From Eremophila alpestris peregrina (Eukaryota; Chordata; Aves; Passeriformes; Alaudidae): 64,000 nt of DNA. Of the stretch, positions 49,437-63,600 are shown piece after piece. The stretch is from contig WMCF01000015.1 in NCBI GenBank assembly GCA_009792885.1, positions 5,630,831 through 5,694,830 on the forward strand. Direction: 5' to 3'. A model generated the notes under the pieces. The model was not told the origin of the DNA. It worked only from the letters and a program-made list of their open reading frames with translations, and made no database searches. The translations under genes and the position numbers were made by a program. Numbering within the stretch: position 1 is the stretch's first letter; each line of letters starts with the position of its first letter.

Positions 49437-49850
49437 TTGTTCTTGCTTTTGTAGGCAATTCCAAATCTGGGGAAGTAGATTTGACCTACGGAACTTTATT
49501 ATGCATATCTGTAAAACTGTTCTGAAATTTGAATCAATATGTTCTGTACTACTTAATTCCCATCAATGTCAGCTTCCCTAAAATCACTGTGCTTGTATTT
49601 TCTTGTACATATTGTGTCCTCCTGACTTAATATTTCTAATACTGTTTGTACAAGATGTTCTGTAGATGCAGCCTTATGGTGCTAATCATGCTTGGCTCAT
49701 TTCCTTGAACTGGATCCAGAATAACCTCATTTTGCATTATGGTTATCCTCTTTGAAGAGTCCTTATATCCAATAGGGAGTATTAAAGTCTCAAAGAGTGT
49801 GATCTAGTTAGGGCCATTCCTTCATATTTATGCATAAAGTAGGGAGGGAA
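48918..49850 (-). mobile_element. CR1 LINE fragment lacking the RT domain
   Basis: At the left, ggctggaaggaaccccaagg (48932-48951) and agaatccaccacttccctga (49040-49059) match the reverse complement of the CR1 3' UTR. Further right, on the minus strand, NERTEVLN (within 49341-49377) matches the ORF2 region just before the RT palm. The bases 49561-49790 (gtcagcttccctaaaatc, gaactggatccagaataacc) resemble the endonuclease-RT linker in reverse. The element thus runs 3' to 5' with increasing coordinate, and about 2 kb of RT coding sequence is missing between 49260 and 49310. It is heavily diverged and inactive. Two nested or adjacent CR1 insertions are an alternative. Confidence 0.72.
49387..49435 (+). 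repeat. Homopolymer of 49 T inside the CR1 copy
   Basis: An uninterrupted run of 49 T, equal to A49 in the CR1 sense direction. CR1 does not end in poly(A), so this is internal to the element. Its true length is uncertain because homopolymers of this size are prone to sequencing and assembly error. Confidence 0.95.
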
Positions 49851-52800
49851 CTAAAACACTGTAAAGATTCAGTTAAGGGACCTGTATTGGTAGATGGCAA
49901 TAAGTTTTGCCAGCATTGGCCTATTATTTTGCATTTAGGCATCCTAGTAATTGTTTGTCATCTTTTTGTTCAAAATTTTTCCTTTGTGCACTTTTTTAGA
50001 CTTTCATTAAAAAAAGCGCAGCTGCCAAAAATTAATCACTCAACAAACAAACAAACAAAAACGCAACAAAAAATAAGCAGCTTTAGAGTGTCTGGACTTG
50101 GAGTTAAAACAGGACAAAAGGTCATCCTGTGCCCTTTAATGTACATTACCATCCTGGAAATATATTATGGATTGTGAAAGCAAGTTCCTCTGCCTTGGGG
50201 TTCCAATATCTATTTTGAAGAAGAATAGTCATTTCTGTGTTCAGATAGTAAGTTTTTTGCATATTTCCAAGCCCCTCTTGAGTTTTTGCAAATGGCTTTG
50301 TTTTTCTGAAAAAAAAAATTAATGTTAATATTAAAGATATTTAATTTTACTTCTCTATTTTGCTGTCTAAATAGTCTGTATTATCTAATTATTTGTGTAT
50401 ACAAGTATATAAATGTAAAGGTGGTGTTACTGAGAGTAGTAACAAAGAAATCGTGCCCATCAAACAGAGTAACTTTGGACAATAATGAATCCTCTGAGAA
50501 AAGGAAATAAACTTTTTTTCTAATTTGGTGAATGAAACTGAAACAACAACCAAACAAAATGTTTAAAAAATGTTATTTTTATTATCTCTCATTTTTACAT
50601 CAAACCTTTAGGATAAGAATTGTTTCTATTAAAAAAAAAGAAAAACGAAAGAAGATAAAGAGATTTAAGAGGATAAAAAAATTGGAGCTTGAACCCATTG
50701 AGCCAAAATTATTTGCATAGCTCTAGTTACAAGTCAAAACTGAGTTCTATCTCATAGCAACTAGGAATTGTTTCCGCGCTGAAGTTGATCAAAGGTATCT
50801 GAAGGTCACTTTTCCCCAATCTGGACAGTATATATGTCTCCAAAACATTCTGTTGGCATTGTCATGCCAATCTGGCCAACCAATCTGGTCAAGGACTAAG
50901 TAAATACAAAGGCTTAGCTTTTGGCTTGGCTTGAGAGGTTGTTCTAGAGCAAGCCAGGGACATTTTGGCAGGTTAACATGACTAAGACATGCAAGATTCA
51001 GCTCCTAATTCTGTCATTTACTGCTAGTGGCATTTCAAATGTCCCAAAAGGCTAAAGGAATTTGGAATACTCTTTCTTCTCTGCCTCCAAGAAAGGGTAG
51101 CCACAGCCAAAATAATACTGGAAATGCTTCCTTGTAAATGCTGTTCCTGTGTGTTATCCTTGAGACCAATCCAGTCAGACTCTAGAAGGAGCCACAGTAT
51201 ATGGCAACAGACAATCAGAAAAATCATGGAAAATTTTTGAGCTTTTGTGTTTGCCCTGTTTTACTCACTAGCAAAGTAAATCCCCTCTCTCTGGGTCAAA
51301 GCTGAATCTTGAAGGTGGACAGCATTGCTGTCTTCAGCTTTTTCAATAGTTGGATGCACAAGGCAAATTTTGTAAAAGATAGGGCCCTGTTGGCAGGAAA
51401 GATTTTGGGCTCTAAACAGCTAGTGCTCACAGACCTGAGATATTTTTCTATGCTGTAGGAAAAAGCAAAATTTTATTTTCACCTTCATGCTTAGTATTTA
51501 TTATTGTTTTGGGGACTAGAGACCTAGTTCTAGGTAGGATTCTGTATATCTAGAGAGAGAAGGTGAAAAGCAGAGGGAATTTTGTGCCATGTGATACTGC
51601 AAAAATTTTACCAGGTTGTTATTGATTATTTTGGTGCAAGACCCCAGAGATACTTGGCCAAGAATAAAATTCCATATTCAGAAAGCAACATTAGAGCAGA
51701 ATGGGGGGGGGGAAGACGTGGAGAGGGAGAGGTAAGGCATGAAAGGGGGGCTCTTTTTAATGAACATTCCTTCCTCATTGTTCTGATGCTGGCTTTGCTA
51801 AAGTAAAACATCTTTATGACTGGTGGAGCTCTTGGGAGTGCTTGCACTATATGAGTGCAAGATATTTTGAGCAGAGGACTTTGAGCATCTCCTCCATTAT
51901 TCTGTGAATCCATACTTCACTTGGGAAAGGAGGTGCTTTTTTGTATGATTGGTGAGATGATTGATTTTCACCTGAGTTTGAAAATTTCATACTTTTTTGG
52001 GAAGTGAAAAATAAAATACTTTCATGATGGTCTGCGGTAAAACATTGCAGCTATTTGCCATGATGTTGACTTTCAATAACTGAAAATTAAAGGTCTACTG
52101 AAATAATTTTGATCCCTAGTGATTTAGAGAGACCCAGTCTCACTATAATTTAGAGTCAACTTTTTGTCCACACATAGTTCCATGATTTGCAAGCTGTTTC
52201 TGGCAGCCATCGTTGTCAAATCAATGATATTTCTTCTTCTCCTCAGAACCTTTTGGCCCTTTTCCCTCATAATTAACTTCTTCACCAGATTTACATTATT
52301 CAGGTCTACCTTTCTAAGGGATACAAGCTTCTGAATGAAAATAGTGTGCCATGAGTATGTTTTTAACCCATTTCCTTGCCTGACGTGATTGTATTTCTTA
52401 TATACAAAACACGGTTGAAAATGTCTGTCCTCACAAATGTTCCATTTTATTTCATATTCTTAGGATATGAAAAGTAAAGCTAAACCTTCATATCCTCAAA
52501 TTTCAGAGTAAATTGCATATTAGTAAGACTTAATAATGCAATTAACTTTGTTCATGTACATAATTAAGCAGTAAAATACTTTTAGTTTTTAGGAAAAATG
52601 GAGGAAGACAGTAAGTTAATGCTGCAGCTTGGATCAAAGTGTTTGGGAAACTGCAGTTAGCTTTAATCTTGTTGAATCTCTTTGTAACAGGGAAGTAGGC
52701 TGATGCACTTGTTAGAAATAACTGGTATCCTCTAGCTGCTGCTCTCTCTTCTGTCTCTCATGTAATACCTAAGGCTACCCACCTCTTCATGAGATTTTGT

Positions 52801-55800
52801 GTTTCAAAATGGTGAAAAGAGAGAAAAGATCAAAAGTTTAACTTTCATTTTGGCCTGCAAATGCTCCTGTCCATTGAGAGAATGTGGTCTAATCCACCAT
52901 AAAATAAATCTGATGATTCTACTTTAGGTGGTTCTCTTGAACAAAGCTGATCTTGAAGAAATCTTACTTCCGTAGTGTGTGTTTTTGCCACCAAGCTGCT
53001 GCTCAACAGTTTTTATCATAGACATAGAGCACAATGTTACTTAATGAGTCTGCAGAGATGGAGACCTTTAAGACCATCCCCGAGTGACTGATAAAATCAT
53101 TCATCTCAGTCAGCACCATTTGGTGCCTTACAGCTTTCAGAAAAATTCCTACAAATCTAACAAGTATGATGGTTTACCAAGATACAAACATGGATTGAGA
53201 GCCAGAAGCTTTAGTCTGTTTTCCGTGCTTGGAGATGTTAGCATTAGTGCGTTCTGTAACCTGAAAATAGGATGCTTATAATCTCTTAGGCAATGTATGA
53301 ATTAGAACTTGTTCTCAGAGATGTGAAAAATCTGTGTTCTGCCCCAATTATTTGAGTTGCTATAAACCACTTCCGTGAACCATGACCCAGTTGTCCTAGG
53401 TGCTGGAAAAAATCAGAACAAAAAGTTGGTGATGGATACATCAAGTTTTGAATTTCAAACTGTAAAACCACAGCAGATTGATACAGATGAGGGAATAGCA
53501 GGAAACTGTAAGTCAGTGTGATGAGAAGTGTTGCCAGCATTACCAACCTAACTGCTGCCAGGCCTTTCAGAGGCCGTGCAGCAAATGGGTTTGAAGGTGG
53601 ATGTTTATGGAGAGCTCCCAAGCGTGAAGGGTAGCATGAAAGAAAGTGTTTGAGGATGCAACAAATGAGTCATGGTCATGGCCATTGTTCACTGGCTGGT
53701 TTTGGGAACTGACACTCTGAAATACAGAGGGGAAAAAGTAGTGTGGGGGTTAGACCATGAAGGGCCTGGGTGGTAAATGATGCACTGAGGGCAAAGATTT
53801 ATAAAAAAAAGAATATATGGTCTAAACAACAGTCAAGAGAAATGGACAGCTTGCCTTTGTCATTAAATGTTGCCATAATCAAAGACCAAGAGGATGAAAC
53901 ACTGTGTAAAAATTGCTAATTGTGTGAATATGTAAAAAAGGCTGTGTCTTTAGGAAGATACACATAGAAAATCTACAAAATTTAATTATAACTTCCACCA
54001 GAGTGATAAACATGATATTTGGCATATATACTAGAGTACTGTCCAGAGAAGCTGAAAAGGAATAGCAAAGAAAGAACAAGGATGTCTTAGTCTTGCTGAC
54101 TGGAAACATAGAAGGTGGTGTTGAAAAGAAGAAAATCAGTTTTACTGGCCAGACTTACTTGCCAGATGTGATGGCTAGGACTTAACTGTATAAATCTCAT
54201 CACTGAATTTGTATTTGTGTGTAAGATTTTCTTGAAGTTAGGGTAAAAGGGGCCCATATGCCTTCGTAACTGTTTTCCACTCCCAAAGATAGAGGCTAAA
54301 TGAGAGACTCAAAAAAATTTTTAAAAACTCAAAAACTAAACAAAATCCCTCCCACAACTCCCCCCAAACAAACAACAAAAGCCAAACAAACAAACAAATA
54401 AATGAACAGAAAGACAACCAAAGAAGTAAGAGGATTGGGATGGCAAGCTGGATGATCAAGGGAATACTTGATTTGAAGATGTTTGAGGAGTAAACAAAGA
54501 CTGAATGTGAATTTTGCCAGTGAGGAAACCGAGGCAGCAGGGAAAGGAGTTTCAGAAGAGGGCAGTTATGGAGATCTAACATGGATTTGAAAGAAAATTC
54601 TCAATACTGACTGTAAACACACTGTTTGGTGAGGTTAGAGATGAAGGGAAGAGTGATGCCAAGCAGGGATGAGTGGGAGGCAGAGGGTGTGGGAAGTTTC
54701 AGCAGTGGTGACTACAGAAGTTCAATGGCAGCGTTAGATGTGGTCATGTTTGGGTAGCAACACACAGTGATTCCTGTCACAGCAGGCTGCAGCTGGCTTT
54801 GCTCTGTTCAGACCCTGATCCCACAGCAAACACGAGTGAAATTAATTTGTCTGAGGTGTATAGGATGTTAGGTAGAATGGGTTTTCTAAACCAAATACTG
54901 AAATACTGGAATGTGCTAGCAATTCAGTAATAGTGCATTATCCTTTCTTTTTATAGTTTCACTCCATTTTTCTTCAGAGCTTTATTGAGAAAATTAGGCT
55001 TACTGGGATCATCTCTTCTAGTCTTATTTATATTTCACTATACATGCACTCAAAATTCCTTCTTCTCTTACAACAACTTAAAAACAAAATCTAAAAATTG
55101 TTATAAACCAAGAAGCACTTTTTCTCTTACATAAAAAACCAAAAAAACCCCAACTTTAAAAAAAAAACCACTATACTGAAATTACACAATTAGCAGCTTT
55201 CAGTTTGACATATTTCATACTTGGAGATGTTTCCTTGAATTATTTTTTTAAAGACATTTTATATAACAAGCCAAAAATAAACCTTCATGGTGCTTTAGTA
55301 GCATGAACTGAGATTAAAACTTCAAAGACAATTGCAAATGTGCTGCAGTTACTGAGCACGTGACTCTTTGAAAACATTGGCCTGTAATATCAGAGTTAAA
55401 TGTCAGAGCTCTGTATTTACCCCTGAATGGTATTGTTGGGCCCTGTTCAATGACACCAATGGAACAATGTGTCATTGTATCATTTTAAATATGTTTTCCT
55501 TGTGGTTTTTTTCCCCCTTCTGTTAAACAGACCTATTATGGTATGGTCAACGTGAAATTTACAACAAATTAAAACTCCTATCTTCTTGCTGGGAACAAAA
55601 TAATGAAGTAAGAAGTTGAGGCTGTGTTCGAGATAAGGGTTTTGCTTGTTGAGTAACTGGCTTGATAAACTTTTGCCAAACATACACTGCCAAATAAAAC
55701 CTAACAGTGCTAAATATAAATTAAAACAAAAGCTATATATATTTTTTTGCAATGTGCTTTTGAATATTCAAGTGCATATGAGTGCATACTTTATTATCTA

Positions 55801-58800
55801 AGGGCTTTGTTTTATTCCCTCCTTTCCCCCCTCTCCCCTTTATTATGAGCCTGGATTGCTACTTTTTATCTGGGAACACTGAGTGCAGTTTCTACAGTGA
55901 ACATAGATGAGAAATAGATGTGGCAATATTTTCTCAAAGTCAGCTCTTGGGAGATCAAATTTATGTAAATTACTGCTTGTCATGCTAAGGATTTCTGTCT
56001 CCTTTGTAACATCCAAGTTCGACGTACAAATCTTGGGAGTTGTAGGGTAAGGGTAAAAGCTGAGGAGATCTTTTCCTTCTTCCTTAAGAAAGAATTCCCT
56101 GATCTTCTCTTAGTACCCAAATACTGTTTATGTTCTTTCATTTGCCATTCCATCCCACAAATTCCTTCACAGAGTTACATCTTATTAGAGGTGATTTAAG
56201 ATCTCGACATTTCGGCTTTATACGGCCAAAGGAACCCAGCTGCAGATGCTCCAAGGTAGGCCTGCTTCAGAATTGCTGCTCAACTTTCTTTTGCATTGTG
56301 TTACCAGAAGGATCTGGACTCCAGGGCTGGGCTTTATCATTCCATGTAGCACAGGCCCCACTCCAGGTGTTGGACAGTGGGCACAGGGTGATAGCCGTGG
56401 TGCCTGTACTCATGGCACATGTATCCCATTTTCTCAGACCTCTTTCCTCAGTATCCATGGCACTTTTTAAAGCTCACTTTTTATTTTCACTTGGAACATA
56501 AGATCTTTTGTTTAAATATCATTCTGTTCCTTTATAAGTCCCTTAAAATGTGTCCCTACATGGATAAAAATAATGACAATGAGACATAAAACTTGCTGTT
56601 AATTTCCATCCACTCCAACTGCATCTCACCTCCTTTCTCATTACTGATCTAAATGCTTATCATACTAGCCAACACAGGAAAGGAAGGGATGACATTGGTT
56701 CCCTGCCTTCCTGTGTAAATATGCAGCAAGGGTCAGGTGATCATCAAGAATCTGTTCATTTTTTAACGAATATTATTATTATTATTTATATTATTTTCTA
56801 CTTCAGGTGATATTTGTGCAATGAGCATTAAAGAGCTTGCTTGCTGGAGATACAAATGCTGCTTCTGTATTATATTTCCAGTTTTTTCTCACAAATGTAA
56901 GTTCTGGAACTATAATTCTCTTAAGAGCTAATAACTGCATCAGCCACAGACAGTAAAGCATTTTGTCCTGCTGGTGCAGCATGGGTTTTTTTGGTTGGTA
57001 TTGGCTCCATTTCCCAAAACAATGACTACGTTGCCCCATTGCCATCTCTGCACAGGCTGACTTCTGTGTAAGATTTCTGACCTCGTGTTTGACTGAAGAA
57101 TGTGAAATTCTGCTCTCCTTTCTGTGGATGCAGTTCTATGATACTGGAACTGCCCAAAATCTTCTGAAAAATGAAGTTCTTTTTATGTTTACGGAAGTTT
57201 GGAAGTTCAATTGTGCTGAAGAAGAAAACTATCATTATCTTTTTGTTTTACTTGGTATTTTAATGTACCTAAATCTGAACAATAAAGTAGGGAGCAGAAG
57301 AAAAATAAAATGTGTTTGCAGTTATCTGTCTAATGTAAGTAATATGTAATGTGTGGTTACACCTTTTGGATTTAGGTTTTGAAGTCTTGATGCACAAATA
57401 TCATGTTGCTTTAAAACATGATGGCATAATGTGGGAGATGTGAATAACTGAGGCCAAGCTACAATTTTTCTAGGATGAAATGGATTCATTGAGCCAGCTG
57501 GAGAGGGAAGAAAACATTTTCCATGAGCTTTGCCAGATAGGCTCTAAGGAAGCTTTCCTCAGGCTGCACTAGGAGCCATCAATGTATTTGTTAGAAGATA
57601 AGATTTTTAGTATCTTCCATCATCCCTTTCAATAATCATCTACACTGCCAACCATGGGCATTTAAAAAATCATGAATAATGCCCCAAAACAACTTGGAAT
57701 GGACTTAAAATTATAATACAAGGGGAGAAAATGGGGTTTATGGATCTTACTGACTTCTAGCTTATTTCATGGTTCCCCTTCAGTTGGCTTTTTGTAAGGG
57801 TATTGGATTTCATCAAAAGAAAATGAAGAATTGGATTATTTTATGATAATATGGATTTATGAGAAAATCCCAAAGTTCTAGAGGCCATAGTGAAAAATGT
57901 GGCTGTGGCACTGGCACTACAAAGGGTCCTGCACATCTGACTCCTCTGTGGTCAAATTAGCTACTGCTTGAGTGGACAGCCCAGGGAAAGCAAGGAATAA
58001 AATTGTGAAAATGACAGGTAGGGAATGGCTGCTCATTTGGAGGGCATAAAATTTTCTATCGTTCTTCATTCACGAATTTTACAACTAGGTGAACAAGGGT
58101 TGAAGAGCTGGATGATCATGCTTCAGCATCTCCAATGCATTCAGACTTCTGCTGCATAGTTTGAAGCAATCTAGCAGACAGTGAGTTATGTGAAAACTTA
58201 TTGTCATGACAAAGACCATAAAAAACGGAAAATGAGACAATTAAAGAACCCGTGACAAATTTTATAACAAGTATAGAAAATAACACAAAGGTAATCCATT
58301 GTATTATCTTTTCAAGGTTCTCCTCACATGTTGTAAATAGGGTTTATAGTACTAGCTATTTTTTTGCTACTTTGCCATCAATCACCCTGAGGCATTGTTA
58401 AACTATTACTTATCTGCTGACAGGTAAAACGAAACTTTAGTGCTGATATTACTGAAGTTTTATTAGTAAGCATCAAGAGCTCAATAGTAACCAAAAGACA
58501 AAAAAGTAAACTTTGTTAAAATATTATGCTGGAATTTTTAGTTTGCTCACCTTTATTTTGCTCTCATGGCAGTTTTTCTGCTTGAATAATTTGAAGTGAC
58601 TGGAAAGGGAAGACGATGGACTCATGGCTGACAATTTTTCTTTTGTTGTGGCTTAGCTTTTGAGTAAGAATTTTGATGTACTGCTACCTGATATCTAGAG
58701 AAATTTCAGGGTTTGGATAACCACCCTTTTAAAAGAGGTATATAATTTATGTGCTTTTCTTTTAGCTTCCAAGTGTGTCCAAATTCTGGGTGCAGGAAAA

Positions 58801-60384
58801 CGTTACAGTACTGGACAATTAATGAGCTGAAAGTATCTTTATGTAATTCTTATCACTAAATCAACAGATTTCTGCATGGATCCTGTTTCCCTTTTCATGT
58901 CAACTTTGACAACAATTACAAAGAATATAACATTATCTCAAATGTGGGTATTGCAGAGAGTATCAGCAGTTTAAATAGCATCAGCGAGTCAAAAAGAACC
59001 CTGAAACTGTGAATTGTACTAAATGTGTTGTACTAAATATTTGAAATGGCTAAATTGTTAATTATAAGCATCTAGGTGATCTGTTGGTGAAGGTCCTCTC
59101 AAAATCTTGTCCAATCTTCTCATCTTGTTCAGCACAAAATGCAGCTGGAAGAATTTCACCAGAGTCTGTCTCTGCAAGCACAAATTTTAAATATATTGAA
59201 GTTTTATTTTTGCTTCATATTTTTCTTTGAATACAGAAGACCAAAAATCAATCATATATCTGAGATTTAGCTGCTTCAAATAGAGGTCAACTGAAGAAGA
59301 CCTGGCTTGGTATTAAAGATAATCTACAATGCCAAGGTAAATGTTTAAAGCAAGCAGTTTTTAAAATACTGATTTTAATAAGATGCGTGACCCTGATGCC
59401 TGTTATTTAGTCTTGCACATCTTGCTAACATTAGCTTTTCTAGTCTTGGCCTGCAGAGAAGCCACTGTCATTTGCTTCAGCAGCAGATGTATGTATTAAA
59501 CTTCTTCATACAGCAATTTCTGAGCTTACCAAAATTCTATTTGCCTGCTTGTTCCAGTGACAAGCTCAGCCTGCTATCACATCTAACTGAAAATTAAAAT
59601 TATTTTACTGTGGACTAGAATGGACTTCATTCTAGAAGTCTAGTTTTTAACAAGTATAGTTGTTCCTTTGTAATTTACTACTGATATGATAGATTTGAAT
59701 ATTATATTATTACAAAAATGTCTTTTTTTGCCTTTGACTTCTGATGTTTCTAAAGCATGGAAACACACAGATTTCACAGATAACACTGAATTGAGATGGC
59801 ATGTGAAAATCAGAATGATACAGATGATAAAAAATGTTACAGTGGTTCAAGTATCAGCAAGCAATAAAATTAAATTAATCTTGAAAAAATATTTTGAAAT
59901 GTAAAAAGAAATAGTCTAGAATACATTGATAAGAAGAGAGTTCAGATAAAATTCTAAGAATGTTGAATTCTGTAGGAGATTTGCCTTTTAATCAATTCAG
60001 CTGACACTTAGCCCTTGGCAAATAATATGCAAGGAAATCAAGGGATGGTAGATGGCAATAAATTAAGTATGAAATTGTTTGAAAATGTTGCTTTTATATG
60101 CAATTTAGTGTGTTGGAAGTGTAAACATCTGTGTTACAGAATCCTATCAAAAAAGCCATATTCTGGAGTTGGTATCTCATGGTTTTAGTTTCTGTTCAGC
60201 CACATCATTCATTTTGAAAATTCATTTATTTCTGATTCACAGAGTCAAGGGTGACACTGGAGTTAGTTTGGAGATGCTGAGCACAGCAGTGTGAGGGGGA
60301 CTGCACACACCTTGTGATCAGTGCTTCCCATCAAACACTTGCAGAGCAGTTTGGAGTCGATACCAGTCTGCTGTGTGGTTCACC
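49851..60384. other. Long AT-rich stretch, no gene recognised
   Basis: Over 10 kb with no confident gene or repeat. Seen inside: A-rich CAAA tracts (50040-50075, 54318-54420), a run of 10 G (51703-51712), a TAT run (56770-56787), a small palindrome TTGGCAT/ATGCCAA near 50855-50875, and one minus-strand exon-like frame (52124-52330). Confidence 0.5.
52124..52330 (-). other. Exon-like open segment, unidentified
   Basis: An acceptor-like CACACTATTTTCATTCAG (AG at 52332-52331) is followed in phase 0 by 68 open codons to TAA (52126-52124). The peptide is basic and polar: LRKVDLNNVNLVKKL, then RRRRNIIDLTTMAARNSLQ. The composition is protein-like and not repetitive. No family was recognised and no donor or further exon is clearly linked. 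A degraded transposase or an unknown repeat is possible. Confidence 0.2.
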
Positions 60385-60640
60385 TTGTGGGCTTTTTCTG
60401 ATGGAGGACTGTGGTTTCTGTCCACAGAAGATCAGCACTCCCACCCAGCCTGTGTTGCCTGAAAACTGACTGAAGGTGCACTCCATCCCTCATCCAGATG
60501 AAGGTATTAAACAGGACTGGCCCCAGTACTGATCCTTGGGGAACACCAGTAGTGACCAGTTGCCAGCTGGATGTGATTGCACTCACAGCACCCTGGGCTT
60601 GGCCATCCAGGCAGTTTTTACTATCCATAGTGCCATGAAA
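60385..60640 (-). mobile_element. CR1 LINE ORF2 fragment (RT palm), decayed
   Basis: On the minus strand the frame carries NCLDGQAQG followed by TTGVPQGSVLGPVLFNTF, the highly conserved RT segment just before the catalytic Asp pair. In the ancestral frame the following FADDT has become FSGNT, so both catalytic Asp residues are lost. A one-base deletion soon after shifts the frame (LGGSADLL reappears in the shifted frame). The copy belongs to the same broad group as the one at 20655. Neither the 5' nor the 3' end can be placed exactly, and no terminal octamers are seen. Confidence 0.85.
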
Positions 60641-63600
60641 GAAGCACAGCATCAAAGGTGTACTTACTTGTAGGATTCTCAAAGCAGAAACTGCATCCAT
60701 GAATATAGAGAATTGGAAATTTTCCTAATTTTTTGTTTTTCCTTTCCCTAGAAACTTAAGAGGGATAAAGGCCTGGTATGATTGTAAGACAGGAATTATG
60801 TTTTCATCTTATTTTGCTGGACACAGATAAAACTAGAAAGGTGAAATGGGGAGATCTAAATAATGTTTATTTTCACCTATGTCTTAAATGATTTTGGGAC
60901 ATATTCTATGAAAAATAACTAGATTATAAAACACATAGAAACACAATGAGATTTACAGTCATGTTGCAGAGAACATGGGCAAACCCAGTTTGCCTGTCAT
61001 GACTAGAATGGATATTCACAGGTTGCTTACATCCTCAGGCTGAGGAAGATTTGAGTAAACTTTTATTTTGGTTTTGCAATTGTTTTCTGTAAAAGATAAA
61101 GGAAATAGTTGTTTGTAACAAAACCATGTTTACTTCATAGTTCCCATACCAAGAGGACTGAGGTGGTCGAGCAGCCTGCATCAGATGAAGTTCAGAACAG
61201 TTGTGTTGAGCTCAGCAAGCAGGAATAGCTAGTAGTGATCACCTGCAGTGGAAATAACTATTTAAAATGGCATAGATACCTAACAAAGTTACAGAGCTCA
61301 CTGAAATATATTCTCTGACTGATTGTTTTTATAAAAGGGCTTGAGCCAGTGCAGTTTTTAAAGTGTCCACTCTGACCCTGAAACTGAAACTGCAGAACTG
61401 ATTAGTAATTTTATTTGAGAAAAAGGAGAGATCCCAAAATGGTGAATATACTGAATTTTTAACAACTAAACAGGCTATTTTATATCTTCTTTAAGCTGAA
61501 GAGAATAAGGATTTAATCCCTTAGATCTAAAAAAAATAACATTTGGGCAATTTTTGTCATAAATCTTTTGATTCAGCAGAGTAATTGACAAGAAATGTTT
61601 TCTCACAGCAGTTCAAATAATCTGCTTCATATTGAAGGTCTAAATAAGAAATATACATAGGAATTAAAGTCTGTAAAGAGAAATTAAGTTTTGAAAGTGC
61701 AAATTTAATGTGTTGCTTGGGACATAACATCCTGAAATAACTATTGGATTCACAAGCAGCTCAAACTTAATGTCTCATGCTAGGGCCATGAAGAGATTTA
61801 AGTGTGTCTTGTGCGGTTTTTTGACAAGTCAGAAGTATATCAACTGCGTGCCACAGCAGGACCATATTAGAGATACCAGGAGCCTAACCCATGGAATGAT
61901 TTGAGGTCCCCACCTGTAGAAATGAAAATGCATAAATGTCATAACTCTTCCTGTGCTCTGCAGCAAAGGCAGCTCCACTGCGGTACCTCACTCTGCCATT
62001 TGCTGCTTGATATATCTAATCTGCCCCAACTGTCCAGTCTCTTGCTATGATTCATCTCCTCAATATGTGTTTGTCCTCACACACAATTTTGCTACTTTAC
62101 ATGTAGAAGCAGCTCTTTCCCCTACTGAGATACAAATATTGGAAAGTCTGAAGTGCAGAAGTTACATTCTGAAATGCTGAAATTAATCAGTATATTCTGT
62201 ACTTATGAGAACAGTTAGGACTTTACACATCATAAATGCATAGAGGGCTTCTGTTTATTTCATCCTGATTAGATATCTATTATTTTCGTTTTTCCTTACA
62301 GTTTTATAATATCCCAACATTGGCTTCAATCATGGATTGAGTTTTCTTTGCCTTCAGATTCTAGTTGCATATGCTTATTTTCCTTCTGTTTCCCTCATTA
62401 TCCACTTTTGCTGTTCCAAATATTGTTTCCTTTATAGGTCTGAAAAATGTTTATTTTCTTTTTAGCACAACTTTTGTGGTAACCAAGACTTTTTAATCAT
62501 CATGTTCCTAAAATCAATCTCTTATGAGCAAAACTGCGTTTTTATTCCTGTTACTTAACAAGAAAAATGAAGAAAGTGAAAGAATAAGATTTCAGCACTT
62601 AGGAATCTGGATTAAAACTGAAATTTTCAACTTAAAAAGGGTATATTCCTGAAGTTTGTAAAGAAAGTTGAGAGGTATATTTAGACTAAGGTGTCCTTGT
62701 TCCTGATCATCTGGAGTGGAATTGTCTACTCACACCATATTGCAATGCCTTCCAACAAAGTTGCCTAGGACTTCTTCCAGCAGAAACCTAAGTCCCCTGG
62801 AAAAGAAAGGAGAAAAACATATACACTCCTGTCTTGCCTTCATATAGGTTTGGAATTTGGCTGGGAGATAGACTTTTCAAATATTCTACTTTATACTTAG
62901 CCAAATGTGAACATCTGTACCCTCAAATAGAATCCTTGCTGTCATCCTGGCCCTCACCCTCACTGTGTCGCCCATGCCTCCCAACCTTCCAATTACCCCC
63001 ACACCTAGCACTTGTCCTAAACATCTTCATCCACATTTCCTGACATTGAAATCTCCTTTACTTCAAATGAGTATAAAATTCAAATGGCTTCTTAATAGAT
63101 GCTAGTGAAATGCAATATTGCCACCATTTGTCTTTGATAAAACACCATTTGTCATTATTGCTAAAGCTTCTGTTCCTCCTCCCCAAAGTCTGCTGACAGG
63201 AAGGAGGTGTTACTGATGCCTTTGATTCTGCCACATGTGTTTTGTTTTCTTTATTTTTTTTTTTTAATTTTTAAAAATTTTTTCCCATCTTTAGGGCTTG
63301 CTAAGATGATATTTGAGAGTGTCACTTCTTCAGGGGTGGAAGTTCTGTTCTTCTACTTCATCCATCCCCAAAGGTATTGAGAGACAAAAAAGTAGAGCCC
63401 ATCCCTTCTCTGCTAATGCTTTGCCCTTCACAAAACACAGAGCAGGAGCAGCACAATACATTTAATGTTCTTCAGCATTTTAATCCTGCCCTCAGATGTG
63501 AGAAATTCAGTTCCTCTATTACCTTTTCTCCCAAAGACTGATCTCTGTGAAATTTTTACACTGCAAGGAGAAGAAAGGAGATAATTGACTTGCTTTGTCT

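Noticed and set aside
50532..50720. Lys-rich plus-strand frame resembling a nuclear localisation region
   Set aside because: The Lys content comes from an A-rich tract at 50630-50680.
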